A DNA stretch of 64,000 bases from an uncultured Bacteroidota bacterium (GTDB taxonomy: Bacteria; Bacteroidota; Bacteroidia; Chitinophagales; Chitinophagaceae): contig CAIVKC010000045.1 of NCBI GenBank assembly GCA_903906365.1, positions 1-64,000 on the forward strand, written 5' to 3'. A model generated the notes under the pieces. It was not told the DNA's origin. It did not search any database and was given only the letters and a program-made list of their open reading frames with translations. Of the stretch, positions 27,205 through 36,568 are shown one piece after another; the stretch's first letter is position 1; every line of letters begins with the position of its first letter. A program made the translations under genes and the position numbers.

Positions 27205-28239
27205 ATGCGTGAAGCCCAGTTTTTAAAACAAAATGCGGAAAAGTGGAAGCAATATGAACGGGATCTCCATACTCAGAAGGATCCTGATACTTTTGCTGAC
27301 CGGTTTATTGAACTGACCGACGATCTTTCCTATTCCAAAACATTTTATAAATCCAGTAATACCACCAAGTACCTCAATGGCCTGACGGCCCAGTTTCACC
27401 AGAAAATATATAAGAATAAAAAGGAGAAAGCTTCCCGTATACTCCAATTCTGGCAGTTCGAATTGCCTTACCTATTCAGACAATACCATCGCCAGTTATT
27501 GTATTCCTTTCTTTTTTTTACGGCATTTTGTCTGGTCGGAGCCCTTTCAGCGAAATATGATGAAAATTTTATACGGATGATCCTTGGTGATAATTATGTG
27601 AATATGACCAATGAGAATATCGAAAAAGGGGATCCTTTCGCCGTATATAAACATGCCGGACAGCTGACCATGTTTTTTGGAATTGCCTTTAATAATATCC
27701 GGGTCGCCTTTCTGGCGTTTGTATCGGGGATCACGTTTTCCATTGGAACCGTTATGCTGCTCATTCAAAACGGACTCATGATGGGTTCTTTCGAGTATTA
27801 TTTTTTTTCCAAAGGACTTGGCGTTCAGTCCCTGCTGGCGATTTTTATACACGGCACCCTTGAATTGTCTGCCATAGTCATTGCCGGCTGTGCCGGACTA
27901 ATTATGGGAAGCAGCCTGCTGTTTCCCCAGACCTTTGGCAGGTGGGAGTCCATTCTCAAAGGCGGGCGGGATGGTATGAAAATAGTACTGGGCCTGGTGC
28001 CTTTTTTTCTGATGGCTGCTTTTCTTGAAAGTTTTGTTACCCGCTATTATAAGCAAATCCCCCTGTGGCTGAACCTGGGCATTCTGGGCCTATCGCTTTG
28101 GCTGATTATCGGATATTTTATATGGTACCCCATCTTGCTTCACCGCCGCCTTGCAAAAACCCTGGATCATAATAACGACCCATCACAAGACCAAAACCTT
28201 AAACTATGGCTGAACAGGAAATTAACTTCAGGAAAGTAA
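27205..28239 (+). CDS. SpoIIM-like (DUF95) integral membrane protein
   Basis: A 344-residue protein of the stage II sporulation protein M family. About 95 cytoplasmic residues (MREAQFLKQNAEKWKQYERD) are followed by five or six helices with the family's motifs NNIRVAFLAFVSGITFSIGT and HGTLELSAIVIAGCAGLIMG. The organism is not a spore former. In non-sporulating bacteria this family recurs next to RDD, DUF4129, MoxR and DUF58 genes. It is the first gene of a tight six-gene run and overlaps the next gene by 34 bp. Confidence 0.82.
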   Translation: MREAQFLKQNAEKWKQYERDLHTQKDPDTFADRFIELTDDLSYSKTFYKSSNTTKYLNGLTAQFHQKIYKNKKEKASRILQFWQFELPYLFRQYHRQLLYSFLFFTAFCLVGALSAKYDENFIRMILGDNYVNMTNENIEKGDPFAVYKHAGQLTMFFGIAFNNIRVAFLAFVSGITFSIGTVMLLIQNGLMMGSFEYYFFSKGLGVQSLLAIFIHGTLELSAIVIAGCAGLIMGSSLLFPQTFGRWESILKGGRDGMKIVLGLVPFFLMAAFLESFVTRYYKQIPLWLNLGILGLSLWLIIGYFIWYPILLHRRLAKTLDHNNDPSQDQNLKLWLNRKLTSGK

Positions 28240-29099
28240 GGGAGTTCGGTGATAACCTCAACGACACCTTTTTATTTATTAAACAGAATCTGAAAGGGCT
28301 GCTAGGCGCCTTCTTTGGATTTTGCGGCATCTTTATGCTGGGCAAAGCCATTTTCAGCGGATTATATGAATCAAGGAGTTTCGGCTTCCTTGACCGGCTT
28401 GGCGGCGGCTTTGCTGCCGGCGGGCAGCGGACGGCGATTTCGGAGATATTTACACCCGAATATTTCCTGATTATATTTTTCAGTTGGCTGACGTTCGTAT
28501 CCATGCGGGTGGTGCTGGCCGCCTATATTAAATTCTATGTTGAAAACGACGGCCTGCATCCATCCATGGACCAGGTTTGGGTTTATTTTAAAAAATACTT
28601 CTTCCGGGTGTTCTTTTACAGTATACCCATCTGGGTATTAATTATTATAGGGACCCTGTTTTGCCTGTTGCCCGGTATCTACCTGGCCGTTGTCTTTACC
28701 GCTTTTGATATGGTGCTGGTCATAGAAGACGCTACGATGGGGGAGGCCTTCAACCGTTGCTTTCTGATCATTAAGGATCAATTCTGGATTTCTCTGGCCA
28801 TTTACCTGGTGGCCCTCATCATTTATTCCTTCGGAGGGATGATCATCAGCCTCCTGATCGGCGGTCTGGTCGGTCTTGCGACCTATTTTACCACAAAGAG
28901 TATTGGCACAACGGCCGGTGTTGTTACCTCATTTCTGAATATTTTCTCGGGGGTTTTTTACATTGTTTTTTTTGTGTCCAGTGCCTTTCAATACTTCAAC
29001 CTCGCGGAACGCCACGATGGTACCGGTATCCTCCAGCGGATCGATGCCCTGGGAGGGGATCAGTCTGGAAGTCATGAACAAATACCAGAAGAGTATTAA
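28206..29099 (+). CDS. Integral membrane protein of unknown function (SpoIIM-MoxR cluster)
   Basis: A 297-residue protein with about six hydrophobic segments. Examples are LKGLLGAFFGFCGIFMLGKA (about 30-49), YFLIIFFSWLTFVSMRVVLA, FFYSIPIWVLIIIGTLFCLL and WISLAIYLVALIIYSFGGMI. A Gly/Ala-rich loop (GFLDRLGGGFAAGGQR) lies between the first two. The EDATMGEAFNRCFLII segment recalls DUF4013/DUF975-type proteins, but I cannot assign a family. It overlaps the SpoIIM-like gene by 34 bp and lies 5 bp before the DUF4129 gene, so it belongs to that operon. Confidence 0.72.
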   Translation: MAEQEINFRKVREFGDNLNDTFLFIKQNLKGLLGAFFGFCGIFMLGKAIFSGLYESRSFGFLDRLGGGFAAGGQRTAISEIFTPEYFLIIFFSWLTFVSMRVVLAAYIKFYVENDGLHPSMDQVWVYFKKYFFRVFFYSIPIWVLIIIGTLFCLLPGIYLAVVFTAFDMVLVIEDATMGEAFNRCFLIIKDQFWISLAIYLVALIIYSFGGMIISLLIGGLVGLATYFTTKSIGTTAGVVTSFLNIFSGVFYIVFFVSSAFQYFNLAERHDGTGILQRIDALGGDQSGSHEQIPEEY

Positions 29100-29104
29100 T
29101 ATCC

Positions 29105-29800
29105 ATGAAAACAGCTGTAACCCTCATATGTTTTATCTGCCTTCAGGTGATCGGTCAGGCCCAAACCACCTTGAGGTACGATACCTCCCGTGTTTCCCGT
29201 CGCGCTTTTTCGGCCGTTCGGATGGACGGATATAAATCAAATCCGGAATTTCAATATGAAAAGGTTTCAACATCCGCCAAGTCGGGGTGGGACCTGTTCT
29301 GGGACTGGGTCTGGTCAAAGATCGACCAGCTTTTTAATAACGTGCACACGGGCAATCTCTTTTTCTGGATTATTTTGGTCATTTCGGTATCCGTGCTGGC
29401 TTATTTTGTCATTCAGGCAACCGGAATGAGGGATGGTATGCTGTTCGGAAAACGAAACCTGCAGCAAGGCCTTGCCTTTTCCACCATGGAAGAAGACATC
29501 CACGCCATTGATTTTGATTCGGCCATCCAAAAAGCAACTGAACAGGGGAATTTCAGGCTTGCCGTCCGGATGCTTTACCTGCTGGCACTCAAAAAGCTGA
29601 CGGACGGGGGCAAAATCAGCTGGAAGGCCGGGAAGACCAATCTTATGTACTGGCAGGAGTTGTCGGGGACCCTGCTGCAGGAACCTTTTTTTGAACTGAC
29701 CCGTCAGTTTGAAAGTAACTGGTATGGTAACCTTTCCGTTTCAGGCCAGGAATTCAATCAGCTAAACGGATTGTTCAGGGAATTTTACACCATCATTTAA
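29105..29800 (+). CDS. DUF4129 domain protein
   Basis: A 231-residue protein. It has a signal peptide (MKTAVTLICFICLQVIGQAQ), a short periplasmic part rich in aromatic residues (SGWDLFWDWVWSKIDQLF), and one membrane helix (NLFFWIILVISVSVLAYFVIQA). A cytoplasmic C-terminal DUF4129 domain follows, with DFDSAIQKATEQGNFRLAVRMLYLLALKKL and TNLMYWQEL and a family-typical FNQLNGLFREFYTII end. DUF4129 is also found at the C-terminus of TgpA-type transglutaminases next to MoxR/DUF58 genes; here no transglutaminase domain is present. Confidence 0.8.
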   Translation: MKTAVTLICFICLQVIGQAQTTLRYDTSRVSRRAFSAVRMDGYKSNPEFQYEKVSTSAKSGWDLFWDWVWSKIDQLFNNVHTGNLFFWIILVISVSVLAYFVIQATGMRDGMLFGKRNLQQGLAFSTMEEDIHAIDFDSAIQKATEQGNFRLAVRMLYLLALKKLTDGGKISWKAGKTNLMYWQELSGTLLQEPFFELTRQFESNWYGNLSVSGQEFNQLNGLFREFYTII

Positions 29801-29808
29801 TTGAAACA

Positions 29809-30996
29809 TTGAAAGGATATAAGCGTTTTGTCATAGCATTTGGGGTCCTGCTTGTCCTGTACGTGCTTGCTGAAGTCAACCGGCCGAAGCCCATCAATTG
29901 GACCGTGACAATGTCCAAGGATGATAAGAACCCGTTTGGAAGTTTTATACTCTATAAGCAGCTTCCAGATCTGTTTCCCAACGCCTCAATCAATTCCTAC
30001 CGGTTACCTGTGTATGATCAGATTAATAATTATAAAGATTCCAACACCGCATACCTTCTGTTAGATCCTAATCTAAAGCTCTCTGATGAGGATATGAATG
30101 AATTACTTAATTATGCCGTGATTGGAAACCATGTTTTTGTTTCATCTTTTGAACTGGGTAAGCAGCTGGAGGATTCCCTGATGCTGCATAGGAAAATGCG
30201 TGTGACCATGAAAAAAGCCGATACTTCCAGGCTGGGCTTTGTCAATCCTGCATTCCGTAATGAGGGGCAATACAACTTCAGTCATTTTGCCGTGGACGGA
30301 TATTTTAGCAAATTAGACACCACGACCACCATTGTACTTGGGACAAATCAAAATAAGGAAGTTAATTTCGTGAAGATACCCTATGGGGACGGGGCCTTTT
30401 ATATTCATGCCAATCCGGTTTGTTTTACTAATTACTTCATGCTTACCGGTCCTAACGCAGGCTATACGGCTACCGCCTTGTCCTATTTGCCTTCGGGCCT
30501 GAAACGAATCTATTGGGATGAGTATTACAAAAAAGGACGGGCCGGGAACAATTCCCCTATGCAGTTCTTCTTGTCAAATACTTTTTTGGCCTGGTCATAT
30601 TGGATAGCCCTGGTCTGCATACTGGTTTTTGTTCTGTTCGAAATGAAACGAAAACAGCGCATCATTCCTGTGATTGCGCCTCTTCGGAACAGCACACTTG
30701 ATTTTGTGGAAACTGTCGGCAAGGTTTATTTTAACAGCCATGATAATAAAAATATTGCCTTGAAGAAAATCCATTTCCTCATGGAATTCATCCGCACCAG
30801 GTTTTTTCTGCCCACCAATCATCTCAACGCTGAATTCATGGAAATGCTGAGTAAGAAATCCGGGGTACCCCAGGCAGAAATCAAAGAAATGATGGACCAG
30901 GTTAACCACCTCCAGCTGAATGGGACGGTTAGTGACAGGGCGCTGCTTCAACTAAGTACAACCATTGACCAATTTTATAAAAAAGCCAAACAATAA
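29809..30996 (+). CDS. DUF4350 domain protein
   Basis: A 395-residue protein with an N-terminal helix (KRFVIAFGVLLVLYVLAEVN). The DUF4350 extracytoplasmic domain of about 230 residues includes KDDKNPFGSFILYKQLPDLFP and DEDMNELLNYAVIGNHVFVSS. A second helix (AWSYWIALVCILVFVLFEMKR, about 265-285) leads to a cytoplasmic helical tail of about 110 residues. The fold recalls glutamine-amidotransferase-like IFT52/GldG modules, but no catalytic triad is evident. The start is TTG 29809, 8 bp after the DUF4129 stop. Function unknown; the context is the MoxR cluster. Confidence 0.78.
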   Translation: MKGYKRFVIAFGVLLVLYVLAEVNRPKPINWTVTMSKDDKNPFGSFILYKQLPDLFPNASINSYRLPVYDQINNYKDSNTAYLLLDPNLKLSDEDMNELLNYAVIGNHVFVSSFELGKQLEDSLMLHRKMRVTMKKADTSRLGFVNPAFRNEGQYNFSHFAVDGYFSKLDTTTTIVLGTNQNKEVNFVKIPYGDGAFYIHANPVCFTNYFMLTGPNAGYTATALSYLPSGLKRIYWDEYYKKGRAGNNSPMQFFLSNTFLAWSYWIALVCILVFVLFEMKRKQRIIPVIAPLRNSTLDFVETVGKVYFNSHDNKNIALKKIHFLMEFIRTRFFLPTNHLNAEFMEMLSKKSGVPQAEIKEMMDQVNHLQLNGTVSDRALLQLSTTIDQFYKKAKQ

Positions 30997-30997
30997 T

Positions 30998-31978
30998 ATG
31001 GAAGAGACAACCCCACATGAATTTCGGACAAATGCCGGCGGCCTGAACCAGTCCTTCCTCCGGGTTAGGGAGGAGATAGGAAAGGTTATTATCGGTCAGC
31101 ACCAGATGATTGACTTTTTAATGGCAGCCATCCTCGCTGACGGCCATGTCCTCATAGAAGGGGTGCCAGGAGTTGCAAAGACACTCACTGCAAAACTGCT
31201 CGCGCGTACCATCGACGTGGGTTTTTCCCGCATCCAGTTTACTCCCGACCTGATGCCAAGCGATGTGCTGGGAACCTCGGTATTTAACCCCCAGAACGCC
31301 ACTTTTCAATTTAAACACGGTCCGGTCTTCAGCAATATTATCCTAATCGACGAAATCAACAGGTCTCCGGCCAAAACACAGGCTGCCCTTTTTGAGGTCA
31401 TGGAAGAAAAGCAGATGACATTTGACGGAATAACTCACCAGATGCCGGCTCCCTTCATGGTGCTGGCAACCCAGAATCCTGTAGAACATGAGGGGACCTA
31501 TCGGTTGCCCGAAGCCCAGCTCGACAGGTTTATGTTCAAGGTACTCGTAAACTACCCGACCCTGGAAGAGGAAATCAGGATACTACACAATACCCATGAG
31601 GGAAAAACGACCCACTTCCAGGATATTGTTCAGAAGGTCCTTACTGCCAGTGCCATTGAGGAATTCCGCAAACAGGCAGCCGGTGTTCATATTGAACCAA
31701 AGGTGCTTGAATACATTGCACTTATAATTCATGAGACAAGAAATAACAAGTCCCTTTATCTGGGTGCCTCTCCCAGGGCCTCTGTCGCGGTGCTTAAAGG
31801 AGCCAAAGCATTTGCCATAATGTCCGGCAGGGATTTTGTGACCCCCGATGATGTGATAGCAGTGATTCCGGCCGTGCTTCGTCACCGGATTATACTTACA
31901 CCCGAAAAGGAAATGGAAGGGGTGTCCCCGGATGATATCATAGAGACCATCCTGAAAAAAGTTGAAGTACCAAGATAA
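30998..31978 (+). CDS. MoxR-family AAA+ ATPase
   Basis: A 326-residue cytoplasmic AAA+ protein of the MoxR subfamily (AAA_3). Walker A GVPGVAKT is at 55-62, Walker B LIDEINRSPAKTQAAL at about 116-131, and sensor 1 is VLATQNPVEHEGTYRLPEAQLDRF. The C-terminal lid contains GASPRASVAVLKGAKAFA. MoxR ATPases act as chaperones that load cofactors or remodel complexes, usually with a VWA/DUF58 partner encoded next door, as here. ATG 30998 lies one base past the DUF4350 stop. The frame also reads 11 codons upstream without conservation. Confidence 0.92.
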   Translation: MEETTPHEFRTNAGGLNQSFLRVREEIGKVIIGQHQMIDFLMAAILADGHVLIEGVPGVAKTLTAKLLARTIDVGFSRIQFTPDLMPSDVLGTSVFNPQNATFQFKHGPVFSNIILIDEINRSPAKTQAALFEVMEEKQMTFDGITHQMPAPFMVLATQNPVEHEGTYRLPEAQLDRFMFKVLVNYPTLEEEIRILHNTHEGKTTHFQDIVQKVLTASAIEEFRKQAAGVHIEPKVLEYIALIIHETRNNKSLYLGASPRASVAVLKGAKAFAIMSGRDFVTPDDVIAVIPAVLRHRIILTPEKEMEGVSPDDIIETILKKVEVPR

Positions 31979-33335
31979 AAACCATGCTTTGAAGAATTTT
32001 TTTAGGGTATATATCGGGGATCTTTATTTCAGCAGCCGCTTTTATGCAGCCCTTTGCATCTGTTCGGCGCTGTTCCTTTTCAGGTTTTTTTTATCCTGGC
32101 TGGGGATTATTCCTTATGTAATGATTGGACTTGCTGGGGCCCTTGCCCTGGCAGAGTATCTTATGTTGTTTCTGAGGTCCCGATGTATTTCGGCTGTAAG
32201 GTCCCATGCCGACAGGTTCAGCAACGGCGATGAAAATGCCGTAAGAATTGACCTGGAGAATTATTATGACTTTAAAATAAACCTGAGGGTCATCGATGAA
32301 ATTCCTCATCAGTTCCAGCGGAGGGATATCCTCTTTGAAGTGGATTTGGATCCCAGGGGCTCCAGGTACATTGAGTACAAGCTGCGCCCCGTTAAAAGAG
32401 GCGTCTATGAGTTTGGCCGTATAAATGTATATGCATCCGGCAGCCTGGATCTGGTGAGAAGAAGGTTTCGTTTTGGAAACATTACACCGGTATCTGTTTA
32501 TCCTTCCTTCCTGCAATTGAGAAAATACCAGCTGATGGCCATTCACAACCGGCTGAGTGAAGTGGGCGTAAAAAAGGTTCGAAAGCTGGGACATAGCATG
32601 GAGTTTGAACAAATCAAAGAGTATGTCCCCGGAGACGATTACAGAACACTGAACTGGAAGGCGACCGCCCGTAAAGGCCAGCTGATGGTAAATCACTTTA
32701 CAGATGAAAAAAGCCAGCAGATATACTGCGTTATCGACAAAAGCAGGGTTATGAAGATGCCATTTGAAGGGATGAGTCTGCTTGATTATGCCATCAATGC
32801 CTCATTGGTACTCTGCAATGTGGCCCTGATCAAACAGGACCGTGCCGGACTCATTACCTTTTCAGACCAGATCGGAACCTTTCTGATGGCAGATAAGAAA
32901 ACTTCCCAAATGCATTCACTGCTGGAAGTCCTTCACAAGCAGAAAACCAGGTATTTGGAAAGTGATTTTGAAAGACTGTATGCATGTATCAGGACCAGGA
33001 TTCCCCAAAGAAGCCTGGTGGTATTGTTTACTAATTTTGAATCGATGTCCGGTTTAAAAAGGCAATTGCCTTATTTGCGAAAAATAGCTGAACATCAATT
33101 GTTGCTGGTAGTGTTTTTTGAGAACACCGAATTATCCGGATTGATTAATGAGGAAGCCCGGGATATAGAGAGTATCTACACCAAAACAATCGCCGAGAAA
33201 TTTGCTTTTGATAAAAAGCAGATTGTAAAGGAGCTTCAGCAGGTTGGTATCCTGAGTATCCTGACCGCTCCGCAGCAGGTCACTGTAAACAGTGTGAATA
33301 AATACCTGGAAATAAAGGCAAGACAGGCCATTTGA
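31962..33335 (+). CDS. DUF58 domain protein (VWA-like MoxR partner)
   Basis: A 457-residue protein with two N-terminal membrane helices (about 24-60), an Ig-like region, and the DUF58 core (KKVRKLGHSMEFEQIKEYVPGDDYRTLNWKATAR). A VWA-like domain follows from about 255. The metal-site motif reads IDKSRVM where a canonical MIDAS has DxSxS, so the last serine is missing. The partner ATPase is upstream, and this gene overlaps its end by 17 bp. The start is TTG 31962, although a second TTG at 31989 giving MKNFFRVYIGDLY is equally plausible. Confidence 0.85.
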   Translation: MKYQDKNHALKNFFRVYIGDLYFSSRFYAALCICSALFLFRFFLSWLGIIPYVMIGLAGALALAEYLMLFLRSRCISAVRSHADRFSNGDENAVRIDLENYYDFKINLRVIDEIPHQFQRRDILFEVDLDPRGSRYIEYKLRPVKRGVYEFGRINVYASGSLDLVRRRFRFGNITPVSVYPSFLQLRKYQLMAIHNRLSEVGVKKVRKLGHSMEFEQIKEYVPGDDYRTLNWKATARKGQLMVNHFTDEKSQQIYCVIDKSRVMKMPFEGMSLLDYAINASLVLCNVALIKQDRAGLITFSDQIGTFLMADKKTSQMHSLLEVLHKQKTRYLESDFERLYACIRTRIPQRSLVVLFTNFESMSGLKRQLPYLRKIAEHQLLLVVFFENTELSGLINEEARDIESIYTKTIAEKFAFDKKQIVKELQQVGILSILTAPQQVTVNSVNKYLEIKARQAI

Positions 33336-33368
33336 GATTTTCTGGCAACAGGATGAGTACTAACTATC

Positions 33369-33376
33369 TAACTTTG
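33369..33376 (+). promoter_or_regulatory. -7 box for truB
   Basis: TAACTTTG is an exact TAnnTTTG match ending 13 nt before the truB ATG. The -33 region is weak. Confidence 0.4.
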
Positions 33377-33389
33377 TGAAAATTTATTC

Positions 33390-34097
33390 ATGGAAAAACC
33401 GCAGGGAAGCATATATGAGCAGGGACAGGTTTTGCTAATTAACAAACCCAGAGACTGGACTTCCTTTGACGCTGTCAGGAAAATCCGGAACCTGGTTAAG
33501 ACCAAAAAGGTGGGCCATGCGGGTACCCTGGATCCCCTGGCCACGGGGCTATTAATAATTTGCACCGGTAAATTCACCAAAAGGATCAATGAATTCATGG
33601 CCCAGCAAAAAGAATACACCGGAACATTCACGCTGGGGGCGGTCACACCCACTTTTGACCTGGAAAGTGAACCAGGGGATTTCAAGGATATTTCCCAGCT
33701 GAAACCTGAGATGATTATGGAAGCGGCCGCCAAACTGACGGGTGAATTATTGCAGGTCCCCCCCATTCATTCAGCCATCAAAAAAAACGGGAAGCGTGCC
33801 TATGAACTGGCCAGGCAGGGAAAACAGATTGCCATGGAACCCAGGAAGGTCACCGTCAGTGAATTTGAAATTACCGGCATCGATTTGCCCCTTGTTGGTT
33901 TTAGGGTAGTATGCTCGACGGGAACCTATATCCGCAGCCTGGCCCAGGATATAGGTGTTTTACTGGGCACCGGGGCCTATTTAAGCAGTCTGTGCAGGAC
34001 AAGAATTGGTGCATTTACCCTGGAAGGAGCGCTTACCATGGAAGAGGCCCAGAAATTAATAAATGAGAATCTGGACGGGATCAAAACGGATAATTGA
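33390..34097 (+). CDS. truB: tRNA pseudouridine-55 synthase TruB
   Basis: A 235-residue pseudouridine synthase that isomerises U55 in the T loop of tRNAs. The catalytic D48 lies in GHAGTLDPLATGLL. Other family motifs are LLINKPRDWTSFDAV at the N-terminus, PPIHSAIKKNGKRAYELARQG, and STGTYIRSLAQDIGVLLGTGA. The short length indicates that the C-terminal PUA domain is absent or reduced, as in many Bacteroidota. Its 3' end overlaps the convergent tamL stop by 17 bp. Confidence 0.93.
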   Translation: MEKPQGSIYEQGQVLLINKPRDWTSFDAVRKIRNLVKTKKVGHAGTLDPLATGLLIICTGKFTKRINEFMAQQKEYTGTFTLGAVTPTFDLESEPGDFKDISQLKPEMIMEAAAKLTGELLQVPPIHSAIKKNGKRAYELARQGKQIAMEPRKVTVSEFEITGIDLPLVGFRVVCSTGTYIRSLAQDIGVLLGTGAYLSSLCRTRIGAFTLEGALTMEEAQKLINENLDGIKTDN

Positions 34098-36450
34098 TCC
34101 CCAGCTGAAACTGGCCGTCCAGCAGGTGGAGATCATAGAACCAGTGATCGGCATACTGGAGGCGCTGGGGATCGCGTATCTTATAAGCCCAGTCCAAACG
34201 GATTATGAAATAGTCAAAGTCAAATCTCAAGCCTGTACCCGCATCAACGGCAAATTCTCTGTAGAATCGGCCAATATTAAAATCACTGCCCTGCGCCGAC
34301 TGGACGGTATCGATCACATGCCGGTCCCAGATATTACCAACATCGGTAAATACGGCGCTGTTGATCTTAACGCCAAATATGTTTCCCAAAGGGAAACGGA
34401 ATTCCATGTTTCCCTCCAGAATGATGTCACCAAATCGGTCCAGTTTGCTTGATTTTCCCGTGTCATAGAATTTGGAAGACCCCAGGCCCAGTTGCCTCAC
34501 CTGCCAACCGCGCATACTGCTGGCGCCCACAAATCCGGGACCTCCTGCGAAATAGGCCTTGTAGAATGGCAGGGTCTGGTTTCCGGAATGATTCCCCCCG
34601 TACTCAAGCCCGGCCCCTCCGTAGACGCGCATGGCCAGCTGTGTTTTGGGGAAGTCAATGTGGTGGCGGTATTCTATATCACCTTTTACGAATCTAAACA
34701 ACTCTCCACGGTTGATGGATGGAATTAAGCCCAGCAGCCCTCCGCTTTCCTCTGCCGTGATGCGAAGGAAATTGGCCCGGTTCCCTTTTTGCTTAATTGA
34801 GCTGTAAAGGAATTGGGTGCTCAGAATAAATCCGGTTTTAAAGGCTTCGTTTAAGGTGGGGAAAGTATCTAGGTACCTCTTAAAGCTATCCGATTTATAG
34901 AGGTTCGCGTATTCAATGTTGGGCAGCCGGAATACGTAGGATCTTGAGCTCTTTTTTTCTTTGTTGATGGTATTCCATTCATAACCCCAGGCTGCCGCGA
35001 CGGCACGAACGGTGAAAAAATCCCTTCGTTCTGTATAAGATGCATTGAGGTTGAGAACAGTGCGCAGGTTTTCATATTTCCAGTCTTTGATCAGATTGGA
35101 GGCAGGGATCAGGCGGGGAAAATAAATATTGTGAGACAGGCTGGCCTGGGTAGTCTGGATGAAATTGGAGCCAAATTCTACACCCCCTCTCAGGTTGGTG
35201 CTGGTTTGTACTGACTGCTTGAATGCATTGCGGTTTCTTAGTCCCAGGTTCAGATCGACCCCAAAAAGGCTGCTGGCAAGAATATCATTGGTGTTATAGC
35301 TGGCTTCCGGGTTTATACTGAGTTTTTGTTTTTTCGCGGGGTATAACCTGATCGTTGCATCCACCAGGGAATCGGAGGTATCTGATTCCTGGAGGTCGAT
35401 CACGGCATTCTGCCAGGCACCCAGTTGTGTGTTAAAGCGATTGAGGGTTTTATAATAATTATCCTGTTTGTAGAGTTTTCCGGGACGCAGGTACACGTTT
35501 CTTGCCAGGAAGGGAAGCTTGAATTTGTTGTATTTAGATATGATGGAAATGTTGTTAAGGACGGTAGTGTCGCTTTTGGGCACCTGGAAAGTATCTTCCA
35601 GAATCTGCAGATCCGGAAAGAGCGTAACCTTTCCAACCGAATACCGGGCAATCTCACTGGAATCATTGATCGGCCTTTGTTTTATAACTACCGTGATGGT
35701 CGGATTCTGGCGCTTTCCTTTAAGTTCTTCCAGCAGGATGGCCTGCTGAAATGGGTCCAGGGTGGGGTCTATCAGGGCAGCAGCCACCGTGTCCACCTCG
35801 GCATAGATATTCTTGCTGGAAATTTTGTAATATCCGTTGTTGCGGAATAGTTCGACCAGCCGGTCTATTTCCGAGGAAACCAGCTGCTTGGAATAAGGCT
35901 TTGAAACCTGTAAAAGGGATTGTGCCCTGTTTGCCATGGCCATGGCCTGCAGATCATGGGTCAGCAGACTGTATCCAATGGAGTCGATACGAAGATTTTT
36001 GCCCGGCGTCACCTGGAAACTAATGAGGGTCCGATACTGGTCTTTGACGGTATCGATTCTGAAAGTATCGGTTACCACGGGTGCATAATAGCCCAGGGAA
36101 TTAAGCAGGGAAATCATAAAAACCCTTGACCGGCTGAGATTAATGGTGTCAAAAACGGGTGGACTGGGCAGTCTTTTATAAACCGGGGCAAAGGGTTTCC
36201 AGCTCATAAAAGCTGTTATGGTTCTTACACGCAAACTGTCATCGAGCTGGTTATTGAGCCTCAGCTCGAGGTTTTGTTTTTCATCATTTGGCTGGCTGCT
36301 GTTGACTTTTACGCTGGTCCTGAATACGAAGGGCTTTCCGGGCTGGTAATTTTTGGGCAGGACACAGGAAATGCCAAAAACCATGGATACAAGCAGTGTC
36401 ACAGTTAAAGTGTTGAATAAAGTTGCTGTAACTTGCCGCCTGTAAATCAT
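34081..36450 (-). CDS. tamL: TamL-type outer-membrane assembly lipoprotein (BamA/TamA family)
   Basis: A 789-residue protein. The N-terminal hydrophobic segment ends in FGISC with a candidate lipidated C29, then VLPKNYQPGKPFV. POTRA-like repeats fill about 45-380 (for example LRIDSIGYSLLTHDLQAMAMANRAQ). A C-terminal 16-strand BamA-type barrel shows the family's GGPGFVGASSMRGWQVRQLG segment (the lid-lock VRGY/F motif is replaced by MRGW) and ends QLGINYPF. TamL is the lipidated TamA homologue of Bacteroidota that works with TamB in outer-membrane biogenesis. No tamB lies in the window. The lipobox is imperfect, so lipidation is likely but not certain. Confidence 0.82.
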   Translation of the reverse strand: MIYRRQVTATLFNTLTVTLLVSMVFGISCVLPKNYQPGKPFVFRTSVKVNSSQPNDEKQNLELRLNNQLDDSLRVRTITAFMSWKPFAPVYKRLPSPPVFDTINLSRSRVFMISLLNSLGYYAPVVTDTFRIDTVKDQYRTLISFQVTPGKNLRIDSIGYSLLTHDLQAMAMANRAQSLLQVSKPYSKQLVSSEIDRLVELFRNNGYYKISSKNIYAEVDTVAAALIDPTLDPFQQAILLEELKGKRQNPTITVVIKQRPINDSSEIARYSVGKVTLFPDLQILEDTFQVPKSDTTVLNNISIISKYNKFKLPFLARNVYLRPGKLYKQDNYYKTLNRFNTQLGAWQNAVIDLQESDTSDSLVDATIRLYPAKKQKLSINPEASYNTNDILASSLFGVDLNLGLRNRNAFKQSVQTSTNLRGGVEFGSNFIQTTQASLSHNIYFPRLIPASNLIKDWKYENLRTVLNLNASYTERRDFFTVRAVAAAWGYEWNTINKEKKSSRSYVFRLPNIEYANLYKSDSFKRYLDTFPTLNEAFKTGFILSTQFLYSSIKQKGNRANFLRITAEESGGLLGLIPSINRGELFRFVKGDIEYRHHIDFPKTQLAMRVYGGAGLEYGGNHSGNQTLPFYKAYFAGGPGFVGASSMRGWQVRQLGLGSSKFYDTGKSSKLDRFGDIILEGNMEFRFPLGNIFGVKINSAVFTDVGNIWDRHVIDTVQSAQGSDFNIGRFYREFAVDAGTGLRFDFDYFIIRLDWAYKIRDPQRLQYADHWFYDLHLLDGQFQLGINYPF

Positions 36451-36568
36451 ATTGAATAATAACAGATTTTAAGATTGGTTAATATGAAATCGCCCCGCAA
36501 GTTAAGCATTGGGACCTCTTTTCTTGCATAGTCAGCACCAAATAACATAATCTGGAAAATGAAATAGT

